A stretch of DNA of 10,175 nt from Neptuniibacter sp. (GTDB lineage Bacteria > Pseudomonadota > Gammaproteobacteria > Pseudomonadales > Balneatricaceae): positions 1-10,175 of the forward strand of contig JASBRM010000352.1 in assembly GCA_030149405.1 (NCBI GenBank), read 5' to 3'. The notes under the pieces are model-generated. The model saw nothing but the letters and a program-made list of their open reading frames with translations, had not been told where the DNA came from and searched no databases. The position numbers were made by a program, and so were the translations under genes. This document shows, piece after piece, positions 1 to 6,711 of this stretch (within the stretch, counting starts at the first letter, position 1; every line of letters begins with the position of its first letter).

Positions 1-1432
1 GCGAATTATTACGTTTTGCATGGCTTAAGGCCTGATCTAGTCTATAACTAAACAGTAATCTATTAGGTAATGCAGTGAGAGAGTCATGATGTGCTAGAAA
101 TTCAAGTTTGCTCTGTGACTGAACTTTTTCTGTTATATCACTAAATACCGCGACATAGTTGGCTAGAACGCCAGCCTTGTCTTGAACACTGCTAATTGTT
201 AGCCACTGGGGGTATATGCTTTTATCTTTCCGTTGATTCAATACTTCGCCACTCCACTGCCCAGTTTCAGAAAGAGATTTCCACATATCGGTGTAAAACC
301 CCTCGTCGTGTTTGCCAGAGCTAAAGATACTGGGATTTTCACCGATAAGTTCTTCCCGCGAATAACCTGTTATCTCCAATACCGACTGATTAACATCCAA
401 AATTCTATTGTTTTCATCGGTAATTAATACACCTTCCTGAGTGCTTTCGAAAACTGTTGCGGATTGCTTTAATTTAGCTTCGTTCGCTGAACGTTGGGTA
501 ATATCATGAGCAACACCTAAAACACCTATAAGTTGTTTATCCGAGTCATAAACGGGGGCTTTTGTCACTTCAAAGAGTGTTGGCTCCTCAGATCCTATAG
601 AATTTGCGTATTCTTCAATAACGACTTCTTTACCCGAGGAAATGGCCATTAAATCATGTGAGCGGAATACATCGGCCTGTGCGTTCTTAAATAAGTCACA
701 GTCGGTTTTTCCCTTTATTTCTTTCTCTATTAAACCTACAAATTGTTCGAATCTGCGATTACATAGCAAATACTTACCGTTTGGATCCTTCATCCAAATA
801 AGGTTCGGTGTAGTATTAAACAGAGAGCGTAACTGGGCAGTGGACTTTTTTAACTGCTCTTCTAGATCGTACTTTCTCTCAATGTCAGCTAGTAGATAAC
901 CCAGAAAAACAGTTACAGGCGGGTAAATAATGAAGAATGGCACTGATAAACTCAGTACCACTTTCCAAATGATTTCTTCCGGAAGAGCTAGCATTCCGAA
1001 CATGGCGATAAAGTGACTAATCAAGCCAAGAAGGAATAAATGAAGAGTACTGGTATTAACAATCTTTCTGTTGCGTAAGTAGTGGCCAGCTAGGCCTATT
1101 AATGTACTGAAAACCACTACTAGTGTCCCAGCCAGGGCTCCAGCACCTCCTAAGGAGTAACGATACCCGCCCGCTATGAGAATAGAAGGTAATGCCGCAA
1201 AAGGCCCTCCAAAAAAACCAGACATTGTGACGATAACTGAGCGTGGGTCAAATATAACCCCAGGTGCAAAGTGAACAGGAACTGACATGCCAACTACAGC
1301 GATAGACCCAAACAAAATACCCTGAACAAAACGGCCTATGGGGCTGTCTTTGCCTAGTGTGCGAAAGGTAAAGGAAATCAGCAGTGTCAATGCAAGTAAA
1401 AGTGCTGTTAGCTCTACAAGTTCAATCCACAT
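1..1432 (-). CDS. Membrane sensor, 5TM-LYT + PAS + PAS + GGDEF (3' end outside window)
   Basis: I translated this minus-strand frame by hand; 477 codons are open from an ATG at 1432-1430 to the window edge, so the C-terminus is missing. Residues 1-185 are hydrophobic, with the 5TM-5TMR_LYT signature FDPRSVIVTMSGFFGGP (61-77) and a YRYSLGG motif (90-96). A short linker (186-200) leads to a first PAS domain (about 200-315, ending VLGVAHDIT) and a second (about 323-438, ending YVAVFSDIT). A GGDEF domain then begins at LAHHDSLTALPNR (446-458). By family knowledge this would be an inner-membrane receptor feeding a diguanylate cyclase domain that makes cyclic di-GMP. The GG(D/E)EF catalytic loop, and any EAL domain, lie beyond the edge, so activity cannot be judged. 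The frame stays open upstream to a TAG near 1632, but the LYT domain begins naturally at this ATG and an AGG lies 9 bases before it. Pseudomonas also has a PAS-GGDEF-EAL gene beside rpoD, which may be related by position. Confidence 0.9.
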   Translation of the reverse strand, partial: MWIELVELTALLLALTLLISFTFRTLGKDSPIGRFVQGILFGSIAVVGMSVPVHFAPGVIFDPRSVIVTMSGFFGGPFAALPSILIAGGYRYSLGGAGALAGTLVVVFSTLIGLAGHYLRNRKIVNTSTLHLFLLGLISHFIAMFGMLALPEEIIWKVVLSLSVPFFIIYPPVTVFLGYLLADIERKYDLEEQLKKSTAQLRSLFNTTPNLIWMKDPNGKYLLCNRRFEQFVGLIEKEIKGKTDCDLFKNAQADVFRSHDLMAISSGKEVVIEEYANSIGSEEPTLFEVTKAPVYDSDKQLIGVLGVAHDITQRSANEAKLKQSATVFESTQEGVLITDENNRILDVNQSVLEITGYSREELIGENPSIFSSGKHDEGFYTDMWKSLSETGQWSGEVLNQRKDKSIYPQWLTISSVQDKAGVLANYVAVFSDITEKVQSQSKLEFLAHHDSLTALPNRLLFSYRLDQALSHAKRNNS

Positions 1433-1719
1433 CTTGTTACTACCTGAGTCTAGACCAACGAATACAATATCATGCTTAACATCTAGTGTTTGCAATATTG
1501 CATTCACTATACTGATTATCAATGAATCGATACCAGTATGAAAGGTACTCTTGGGTTCAAGTGGATAAGTAATACTTGTTATTGCGCTAAAGCAAACATT
1601 CTGGTCTATTCGTGATATGACAAACTCTTTCTACTCTAACCAAGCTTTCCCCAGGTAGAAAAAGGTAAGCCTAGTGATAGCCGATTTACCTTTAAGTAGT
1701 ATCTCTCGCATATGAGAGT
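1433..1719. other. Intergenic spacer upstream of the GGDEF gene
   Basis: I see no credible gene in these 287 bases. The spacer holds a probable terminator (1661-1693), a small inverted repeat CTCTC/GAGAG (1703-1707 and 1714-1718) just after the neighbouring stop codon, and a 12-base perfect palindrome TGCAATATTGCA (1491-1502) about 59 bases upstream of the GGDEF start. I found no convincing -35/-10 pair for the GGDEF gene, although its promoter must lie here or farther upstream. Confidence 0.6.
1661..1693 (-). terminator. Possible rho-independent terminator of the 166-residue membrane protein gene
   Basis: On the minus strand AAAGGTAA and TTACCTTT form a perfect 8-bp stem with a 17-base loop. 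A run of five T ends the stem and continues just past it. It lies about 27 bases after the stop codon of the membrane protein gene. The stem is AT-rich and the loop long, so it would be weak. Confidence 0.4.
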
Positions 1720-2220
1720 TTAATCATCCCGTTTGAGTGCAACGAGTACGAAGAAGATAAACAAGCTCAGTAGAAACCACCAAAATCCCATCCGGTAGAT
1801 AACATGTGCCATCGCTGGACGTGCAAGTAACAGAAAGATACTGATGTTAATCGCTACCATTGAGAGTGGGTAATTAACAAAGAACTCGTAATCCCGAACT
1901 TCAAACAATCCAAACCCTGCAGCAAATAAAGCGATACCATATAAGCAGCAGATCGCGGAAGAAAAATCTTCTTTAGATATATCCAATTTTTTCCGAATTA
2001 TTCCCATCATCATCGGGTAAATCACTGACCCCAATGCCAGTGCAGCTCCATAAATTCCCTGAAGCAGAGCCACGTTGAAGAGAAACTCTAAAAACTGATC
2101 TTCATCCCCGGTTATTTTGACCAGGTGCCCTTCATACAGAGCCCATCCGACAACGCCGATAGTGAAAAAGTGAAGCATCCACCTGATTGGTTGTTCTTCA
2201 TGATGTTGTGAATTATCCAT
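1720..2220 (-). CDS. Hypothetical polytopic membrane protein, 166 aa
   Basis: I do not recognise this protein. It opens with a short polar, His/Glu-rich N-terminus (about residues 1-12) and then shows five hydrophobic stretches at roughly 13-31, 46-73, 86-106, 116-140 and 144-162, ending in a charged KRDD tail. It is therefore probably an inner-membrane protein of four or five helices. No signal peptide, metal-binding motif or catalytic signature is visible. The second to third loop carries a basic-then-acidic patch (IIRKKLDISKEDF, 74-86). The start is well supported: AGGAG lies at 2227-2231, six bases before the ATG. It is a single gene, transcribed in the same direction as the GGDEF sensor downstream of it but separated from that gene by 287 bases and a possible terminator. 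A functional link between the two is only a guess from adjacency. Confidence 0.8.
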   Translation of the reverse strand: MDNSQHHEEQPIRWMLHFFTIGVVGWALYEGHLVKITGDEDQFLEFLFNVALLQGIYGAALALGSVIYPMMMGIIRKKLDISKEDFSSAICCLYGIALFAAGFGLFEVRDYEFFVNYPLSMVAINISIFLLLARPAMAHVIYRMGFWWFLLSLFIFFVLVALKRDD

Positions 2221-2231
2221 ACCAGACTCCT

Positions 2232-2248
2232 GTGACTGTTTAAGTCAC
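2232..2248. repeat. Inverted repeat in the leader of the membrane protein gene
   Basis: GTGACT (2232-2237) and AGTCAC (2243-2248) form a perfect 6-bp stem around a 5-base loop. It lies directly upstream of the AGGAG ribosome binding site of the membrane protein gene. It could be an operator half-site pair or an mRNA hairpin next to the ribosome site. Six-base arms also occur by chance, so this is structural description only. Confidence 0.4.
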
Positions 2249-2326
2249 CATCCCTGATAAAAGGGTGAAGGGGTACGGGATAGGTCTGGAAATGTCAGGG
2301 CTTATTATGGAAATTAAGTCCACTAC

Positions 2327-2360
2327 CTCCACTCGTACGAGATTCGTTACGAGGTTGGAG
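2327..2360. repeat. Compound inverted repeat
   Basis: CTCC (2327-2330) pairs with GGAG (2357-2360), enclosing CTCGT (2332-2336) paired with ACGAG (2349-2353). The interior also contains the 10-base perfect palindrome CTCGTACGAG (2332-2341), so two alternative foldings compete. There is no T-run on either side, so it is not a simple terminator. Function unknown. Confidence 0.4.
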
Positions 2361-2414
2361 CCGCTGATACTGGTGGCGCTTAAATGGAGCGAAAAACTGG
2401 TATGACTAAGCGGT

Positions 2415-2435
2415 TCCAAGCTTTTAGGGCTTGGA
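2415..2435. repeat. 7-bp inverted repeat
   Basis: TCCAAGC (2415-2421) and GCTTGGA (2429-2435) form a perfect stem with a 7-base loop. A run of six A follows on the plus strand (2441-2446). On the minus strand the T-run therefore precedes the stem rather than following it, so the layout is not that of a rho-independent terminator on either strand. Confidence 0.45.
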
Positions 2436-2475
2436 CGCAGAAAAAATATAGCGTCGTGTAAATTAGTAAGAAGGG

Positions 2476-2492
2476 AAATAAGGCTGAAAGCC
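2476..2492 (-). terminator. Possible weak terminator of the tRNA transcript
   Basis: Read on the minus strand, GGCT-TTC-AGCC forms a 4-bp stem with a 3-base loop, immediately followed by TTATTT. It lies 16 bases after the CCA end of the tRNA. The stem is very short, so the call is tentative. Confidence 0.3.
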
Positions 2493-2507
2493 GCGTGATC
2501 TGTGGGA

Positions 2508-2584
2508 TGGTGGGCCTTACAGGACTTGAACCTGTGACCGATCGATTATGAGTCGAGCGCTCTAACCAACTGAGCTAAAGGCCC
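2508..2584 (-). tRNA. tRNA with CAU anticodon, most likely tRNA-Ile2 (lysidine-modified)
   Basis: The cloverleaf can be drawn completely. The acceptor stem GGGCCTT/AAGGCCC pairs fully. The D stem is GCTC/GAGC with loop AGTTGGTTA. The anticodon loop is CTCATAA (anticodon at 2548-2550). The T arm is ACAGG-TTCAAGT-CCTGT, and CCA is encoded. The loop context CGACTCATAATCG matches the minor isoleucine tRNA whose C34 is converted to lysidine by TilS so that it reads AUA. E. coli has ileX close to rpoD, which supports Ile2 over elongator Met. It is not an initiator tRNA, since the anticodon stem lacks the three G:C pairs and the acceptor end is fully paired. In the anticodon stem the outermost pair (27-43) is a C-U mismatch, which is unusual. 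Confidence 0.85.
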
Positions 2585-2588
2585 CCAC

Positions 2589-2665
2589 GGACCAACTTTT
2601 ACTTTTGTGAACCTTGGACCCACTTATTATGAGTCGGATGCTCTAACCAACTGAGCTAAAGGCCC
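2589..2665 (-). pseudogene. Decayed tandem copy of the tRNA-Ile2 gene
   Basis: Bases 2626-2667 repeat 2545-2586 at an exact offset of 81, with three differences, and the last 28 bases are identical. The copy therefore keeps an intact 5' acceptor strand, D arm and CTCATAA anticodon loop. The 3' half has decayed. The anticodon stem TCCGA/TAAGT pairs only at its innermost position, the T arm begins CAAGG-TTCACAA but lacks a complementary strand, and no 3' acceptor strand or CCA remains (AAGTTGGTCCGT is found instead). It cannot form a cloverleaf. It lies upstream of the intact tRNA in the direction of transcription and is probably included in the same precursor. A tandem duplication followed by loss of the redundant copy explains it most simply. 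Confidence 0.8.
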
Positions 2666-2680
2666 CCAAAATTGAGGATG

Positions 2681-2707
2681 CCCATGATACCGGGATGGTA
2701 TCACGGG
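2681..2707 (-). terminator. Hairpin between rpoD and the tRNAs, possible terminator of the operon
   Basis: On the minus strand CCCGTGATACC and GGTATCATGGG form an 11-bp stem, including one G-U pair, around a 5-base loop. It begins 24 bases after the rpoD stop. No T-run follows directly; TTTT appears only about nine bases later. It is a strong hairpin in the right place, but a poor match to the standard terminator layout. It could instead protect the mRNA 3' end. The same bases overlap a candidate promoter for the tRNAs. Confidence 0.45.
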
Positions 2708-2712
2708 TACAA
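2684..2712 (-). promoter_or_regulatory. Candidate promoter for the tRNA locus
   Basis: On the minus strand TTGTAC (2712-2707) is followed after 17 bases by TATCAT (2689-2684) and then a GC-rich GGGC discriminator, as is common at stable-RNA promoters. The predicted start would lie near 2677, just before the decayed tRNA copy. The -35 matches only the TTG half of the consensus. The -10 sits in the arm of the hairpin described at 2681-2707. Confidence 0.3.
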
Positions 2713-2731
2713 GATTTTGATTTGAAAGAAT

Positions 2732-4549
2732 TTAATGTTCGTCGATGAAGCCGCGAAGGTGTTCTGAGCGACTTGGGTGGCGAAGTTTACGCAGGGCTTT
2801 TGCTTCGATCTGACGAATACGTTCACGGGTAACGTCAAACTGCTTACCCACCTCTTCCAGGGTGTGATCGGTATTCATTTCAATACCGAAACGCATACGC
2901 AGTACCTTGGATTCACGTGCTGTCAGTCCAGCCAGTACTTCCTTGGTTGCTTCTCTCAGGCCTTCTCCGGTTGCAGAGTCTACAGGTGAAGATATTGTTG
3001 TATCTTCAATGAAATCGCCCAGGCTGGAATCTTCATCGTCACCGATTGGTGTTTCCATGGAGATTGGTTCTTTGGCAATTTTCAGGACTTTACGTACCTT
3101 GTCTTCTGGCATTTCCATACGTTCTGCCAGTTCCTCAGGTGTAGCCTCGCGTCCCATTTCCTGAAGCATCTGACGGGAGATGCGGTTCAGCTTGTTGATT
3201 GTCTCAATCATGTGAACTGGAATACGGATTGTACGCGCCTGGTCGGCGATAGAACGGGTGATTGCCTGACGAATCCACCATGTAGCATAAGTAGAGAACT
3301 TATAGCCACGGCGATATTCAAATTTATCTACAGCTTTCATCAAGCCGATATTGCCTTCCTGAATCAGATCAAGGAATTGCAAGCCACGGTTTGTGTATTT
3401 CTTCGCGATTGAGATAACCAGACGTAAGTTGGCTTCTACCATCTCTTTCTTCGCGCGGCGTGCTCTTGCTTCACCAATCGACATGCGACGGTTAACTTCT
3501 TTGATCTCGCTCAGGCTGATGCCAGTTTCTACTTCAGCAAGAATCAGTTTCTTTTGTGCTCTTTTTAGTTCAATCAAATTGGTTTTGATTGCTCTTGAGT
3601 AATCCGCACCAGATTCGATAACGAAATTAAACCAATCAGGGTTTGTCTCGTTACCTGGGAATTCTTTGATAAAAGTCTTGCGTGGCATTTTAGCGCGTTG
3701 AGTACAAATGCGCATAATTGTTCGTTCTTGCTCACGGATATGCGCAATGTTGCTACGAATGTTATTTACCAACGCTTCATAATATCTTGGAGACAGCTTA
3801 ATAGGTGCAAAAGCTTCGCCTACGGCTGCTTGTGCTTCATCATACTGCTTACTACCACGACCATGCTTTTCGATAGCTGCGTTTAGAGCATTTAAATTGT
3901 CGCGAACAAGGCCGAAACGTTCAGCCGCTTCTTCTGGATCTGGGCCTTTATCTTTTTCGTCCTCGTCCTCATCATCCTCTTCATCACTTTCTGCGTTTAC
4001 GGCTGGTGCTGCGGCTGGAATTGTTTCGTCGTCATCAGGATCAATGTAGCCGCTGAAGATGTCGCTGAGGCGACCTTCTTCTTCAAGGGTGGCATCGTAA
4101 GCTGTAAGGATTGTGTCAACAGTGCCAGGGAAGCAGGCTACTGCGGACATTACTTCACGTAAGCCCTCTTCAATACGTTTGGCGATACTGATTTCGCCCT
4201 CACGGGTAAGCAGTTCTACTGTACCCATTTCGCGCATATACATACGTACAGGGTCAGTTGTACGGCCAGCATCAGATTCTACAGCGGCCAGAGCCGCTAC
4301 AGCTTCTTCATCAGCTTCTTCTGCTGAATCGCCTTCTGTCATCAGAAGAGTTTCTGCATCCGGAGCTTCTTCGGACACGGAGATACCCATGTCGTTGATC
4401 ATGCGGATGATATCTTCTACCTGATCTGGATCGGCAATATCTTGTGGTAGGTGGTCGTTAACCTCAGAGTAGGTTAGGTAACCTTGCTCTTTACCACGGG
4501 CGATCAATTCCTTAAGGCGAGACTGCTGTTGCTGAGAAGTATCGGACAT
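2732..4549 (-). CDS. rpoD: RNA polymerase primary sigma factor RpoD (sigma-70)
   Basis: At 605 residues this is close to the 613 of E. coli. Region 1.1 covers about residues 1-80. Region 1.2 starts at [12 protein letters not shown] (98-109). The gammaproteobacterial non-conserved insert spans about 131-370 and contains an acidic run [12 protein letters not shown] (190-201). Region 2 is about 371-446, with the promoter-melting and -10 recognition helix [14 protein letters not shown] (421-434). Region 3 is about 450-530. Region 4.2 has the -35-reading helix-turn-helix [19 protein letters not shown] (563-581). It directs core polymerase to housekeeping promoters. It is the last gene of the rpsU-yqeY-dnaG-rpoD run, 204 bases after dnaG. 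That long spacer, with its own TATAAT (4594-4599), suggests extra internal transcription. No clear Shine-Dalgarno sequence precedes the ATG, but region 1.1 aligns from this start. Confidence 0.98.
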   Translation of the reverse strand: MSDTSQQQQSRLKELIARGKEQGYLTYSEVNDHLPQDIADPDQVEDIIRMINDMGISVSEEAPDAETLLMTEGDSAEEADEEAVAALAAVESDAGRTTDPVRMYMREMGTVELLTREGEISIAKRIEEGLREVMSAVACFPGTVDTILTAYDATLEEEGRLSDIFSGYIDPDDDETIPAAAPAVNAESDEEDDEDEDEKDKGPDPEEAAERFGLVRDNLNALNAAIEKHGRGSKQYDEAQAAVGEAFAPIKLSPRYYEALVNNIRSNIAHIREQERTIMRICTQRAKMPRKTFIKEFPGNETNPDWFNFVIESGADYSRAIKTNLIELKRAQKKLILAEVETGISLSEIKEVNRRMSIGEARARRAKKEMVEANLRLVISIAKKYTNRGLQFLDLIQEGNIGLMKAVDKFEYRRGYKFSTYATWWIRQAITRSIADQARTIRIPVHMIETINKLNRISRQMLQEMGREATPEELAERMEMPEDKVRKVLKIAKEPISMETPIGDDEDSSLGDFIEDTTISSPVDSATGEGLREATKEVLAGLTARESKVLRMRFGIEMNTDHTLEEVGKQFDVTRERIRQIEAKALRKLRHPSRSEHLRGFIDEH

Positions 4550-4562
4550 AGAGCTGCGACTT

Positions 4563-4581
4563 GATGAAAAGTGGATGAAAA
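4563..4581. repeat. Short direct repeat in the rpoD leader
   Basis: GATGAAAA occurs at 4563-4570 and again at 4574-4581, exactly 11 bases apart (one helical turn). It lies between the candidate -10 and the rpoD start codon. In the transcript it reads TTTTCATC twice. It might be a tandem protein-binding site or chance. Confidence 0.3.
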
Positions 4582-4593
4582 TTCGAGCAGGCC

Positions 4594-4599
4594 ATTATA
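4594..4599 (-). promoter_or_regulatory. Candidate -10 element of an internal rpoD promoter
   Basis: A perfect TATAAT lies on the minus strand in the dnaG-rpoD spacer, about 45 bases before the rpoD ATG. The hexamer 17 bases upstream (TAGTAA) does not resemble a -35, and there is no extended -10 TG. If real it would need an activator or be weak. E. coli also has extra rpoD promoters downstream of the operon promoter. Confidence 0.4.
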
Positions 4600-4670
4600 G
4601 CGGCGAAGCTAAGGTTTTACTAGTTAAAAGAACCTGCAGGAAGTTGATTGTTACTAATTAAAAATAGACT

Positions 4671-4696
4671 GTTTTTCAGGTAGTTGCCGGAAAAAC
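4671..4696. repeat. Inverted repeat (hairpin) in the dnaG-rpoD spacer
   Basis: GTTTTTC (4671-4677) and GAAAAAC (4690-4696) form a perfect 7-bp stem. It is extended past one A-G mismatch by GG/CC, leaving a 6-base loop TAGTTG. On the mRNA strand a TATTTTTAATTA tract follows six bases later. It lies about 60 bases after the dnaG stop. It could act as a partial terminator, or as an RNA processing or stability element. In E. coli the dnaG-rpoD junction is known to be an RNA cleavage site. Confidence 0.5.
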
Positions 4697-4722
4697 TTAT
4701 ATCTAAGGCATATATTGGGTTT

Positions 4723-4747
4723 ATGGGGAATATTTCAATGTTTAGAG
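4723..4747 (-). promoter_or_regulatory. Weak heat-shock (sigma-32)-like promoter candidate
   Basis: On the minus strand CTCTAAA (4747-4741; five of seven match CTTGAAA) is followed after 12 bases by CCCCATAA (CCCCAT core at 4728-4723). It lies directly after dnaG and upstream of rpoD. E. coli rpoD has a heat-shock promoter inside dnaG, so the position is suggestive. The match is partial, so confidence is low. Confidence 0.2.
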
Positions 4748-4753
4748 TGAGGA

Positions 4754-6679
4754 TTATTTCTTTTTTGCTTGTTTGAATTGATGCAATTGCTGAATTTTCT
4801 GGACCAGCCTTAATTTGTCTTCTGGACCTAGTTGAGTTTTTTTCTGGAGTATGGAAATTTCCGAAGTCAGGGCTTTTTCCAGTAAGCCATTCTGGGCATC
4901 ATTCAAATAGTTTCGAGCGTCATTTTCCGAGTGGATTTCCAGAGATGTGGAAATCTCGTACAGCTGGATTATGGTAGCAGAAAGTTCCGGGTCTTCTCTC
5001 CAGTCTACTGCAAGCTGGCCTAGGGTGGCTTGGGGGGAATTCTTGTAATACGCCACTAATTGCAGCAGTAGTTGTATACCAGGCTCGTTAGTTTGTTCTA
5101 AGCCGCTAGGCATATTTAAATCACCCGCTAACTGGGGATAGTGGAGCAGTAGGGCGGTAATTTTTTCTGCAAAAGAGTATTCAGTGTTTTTTGATTTATT
5201 GTCGCGGGTGCTCCAGTGCTTTGAGTTAGAGCTTGGTAACTCTTGGTATTGTTCGGAGTATTCCGCGGGATAAGAATCGTAATCTGAATAGCTGTCGTAT
5301 TGGTCTTTTGCCGAAACGGCTTCTGGCTGGCTGAAACTATGATCTATTGTTTTTTCTGTGCTGGTAACAGCTTGGTGAAAATTAACGGTTGTCTGTATCT
5401 GTTCCAGAGAGAGGTTGGTCAGTTCGCATATCCTGTCTAGCATCATCTGCTGGAGCAAGCTTGGCTTCATAGAATTGATTGCAGGTAAAACCTCAGTGCT
5501 GAAGCGGGCGCGGCCATCCATGCTGTTTAGGTCTGCATGCTCAGAATAGCTTTTGAAGAAAAACTCAGAAAGCGGGAGTGCGTTATCTAAACGTTCGGTG
5601 AAATCGGATTTTCCTTCTTTACGCACCAGGCTATCTGGATCTTCACCTTCAGGGAGGAACAGGAAGCGGGCTTCTTTGCCATCTTCAATTACCGGTAGAG
5701 TGGTTTTTAGTGCGCGTATTGCAGCTTCACGCCCGGCATTGTCTCCGTCAAAACAGAATATTACCTCAGGAACCATTTTAAAGAGGCGTTCAAGGTGTTG
5801 TGCAGTTGTAGCAGTACCAAGCGTGGCCACTGCGTAATGAATATCATACTGGGCCAGTCCAACTACATCCATATAGCCTTCAACAATAATTAATCGCTCA
5901 AGGTTGTTGCTGTGTTTTCGGGCTTCATATAAACCATAAAGTTCCCGGCTTTTATGGAATGTGGGTGTTTCCGGTGAGTTTAGGTATTTAGGTTTGTCGT
6001 CACCCAATACACGCCCTCCAAATGCAATGACTCTGCCGCGTTGGTCGCGGATCGGAAACATAATGCGGTTACGGAAACGGTCGTAGCGACTGTCACGTTC
6101 TTCATTGTGGATAACCATGCCGGCTTCTTCGAGCAGGTTTAAATCCTGCTCATTATTGCTCAGTAGGTTGATCAGGTTATCCCAGCCTGAAGGGGCAAAA
6201 CCAATATTAAAAGCTTTAGCAGCTTGTCCTGTGAGGCCTCTGGATTTTAGATAATTAACTGCGTCAGCTCGATTTTCATGATCCCGAAGTTGGGCTTCAT
6301 AAAATTGGCTGGCTCGTTCCAGTAAGTCATAGATTTTTTTTAACTGAAGATCTTTTTCGCGCTGCTGAGGTGAATCTTCTCTGGGGACTTCCATGCCAGC
6401 TACTTTTGCCAGCTCTTCGACGGCTTCAGGGAAACTGAGGTTTTCGTAGTCCATGACAAAGCCTAGAGCGTTGCCGCCAGCGCCGCAGCCAAAGCAGTAA
6501 TAAAATTGCTTTTCCTGGTTTGCCGTAAAAGAAGGTGTTTTCTCTTTATGGAAAGGGCAAAGTCCGGAGTAGTTCTTGCCGGTGCGTTTCAGTTTTTGGA
6601 CACGGCCATCCAGCACGTCAATAATGTTGACGCGAGCTAGTAAGTCATCAATAAAGTGCTGAGGGATTCTGCCGGCCAT
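4754..6679 (-). CDS. dnaG: DNA primase DnaG
   Basis: DnaG synthesises the RNA primers that start Okazaki fragments and works with the replicative helicase. The N-terminal zinc-binding domain has CPFH (C41, H44) and CFGC (C62, C65). The polymerase core follows, with FGGR (220-223) and YLNSPET (232-238). The TOPRIM metal site has E267 in EGYMD and D311/D313 in DGDNAGREAA, with EDPD at 346-349. The C-terminal helicase-binding part spans about 500-641. At 641 residues it is some 60 longer than E. coli primase (581). Much of the excess is a low-complexity Tyr/Ser/Asp-rich linker (about 445-500) before the C-terminal domain. It lies 32 bases after yqeY and has no clear Shine-Dalgarno sequence, in keeping with the low primase yield known for this operon in E. 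coli. The ATG is supported by the typical MAGRIP start. Confidence 0.97.
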   Translation of the reverse strand: MAGRIPQHFIDDLLARVNIIDVLDGRVQKLKRTGKNYSGLCPFHKEKTPSFTANQEKQFYYCFGCGAGGNALGFVMDYENLSFPEAVEELAKVAGMEVPREDSPQQREKDLQLKKIYDLLERASQFYEAQLRDHENRADAVNYLKSRGLTGQAAKAFNIGFAPSGWDNLINLLSNNEQDLNLLEEAGMVIHNEERDSRYDRFRNRIMFPIRDQRGRVIAFGGRVLGDDKPKYLNSPETPTFHKSRELYGLYEARKHSNNLERLIIVEGYMDVVGLAQYDIHYAVATLGTATTAQHLERLFKMVPEVIFCFDGDNAGREAAIRALKTTLPVIEDGKEARFLFLPEGEDPDSLVRKEGKSDFTERLDNALPLSEFFFKSYSEHADLNSMDGRARFSTEVLPAINSMKPSLLQQMMLDRICELTNLSLEQIQTTVNFHQAVTSTEKTIDHSFSQPEAVSAKDQYDSYSDYDSYPAEYSEQYQELPSSNSKHWSTRDNKSKNTEYSFAEKITALLLHYPQLAGDLNMPSGLEQTNEPGIQLLLQLVAYYKNSPQATLGQLAVDWREDPELSATIIQLYEISTSLEIHSENDARNYLNDAQNGLLEKALTSEISILQKKTQLGPEDKLRLVQKIQQLHQFKQAKKK

Positions 6680-6711
6680 GTGCTTTGCTGCTGATTGTCT
6701 TCAGCGGCAGT

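Larger units (their letters stand above)
2221..2507. other. Non-coding spacer between tRNA-Ile2 and the membrane protein gene
   Basis: No open frame of convincing coding character lies here. The spacer is rich in short inverted repeats, listed separately at 2232-2248, 2327-2360 and 2415-2435, plus CCCT/AGGG at 2252-2265 and GACGC/GCGTC at 2434-2455. It must contain the promoter and leader of the membrane protein gene and the 3' trailer of the tRNA transcript. I could not identify a good promoter by eye. Confidence 0.6.

Noticed and set aside
2508..2667. The tRNA repeat as an attachment site of an integrated element
   Set aside because: The repeats are only 81 bases apart, nothing lies between them, and no integrase is visible; the duplicated part is the 5' half, whereas integration usually duplicates the 3' end.
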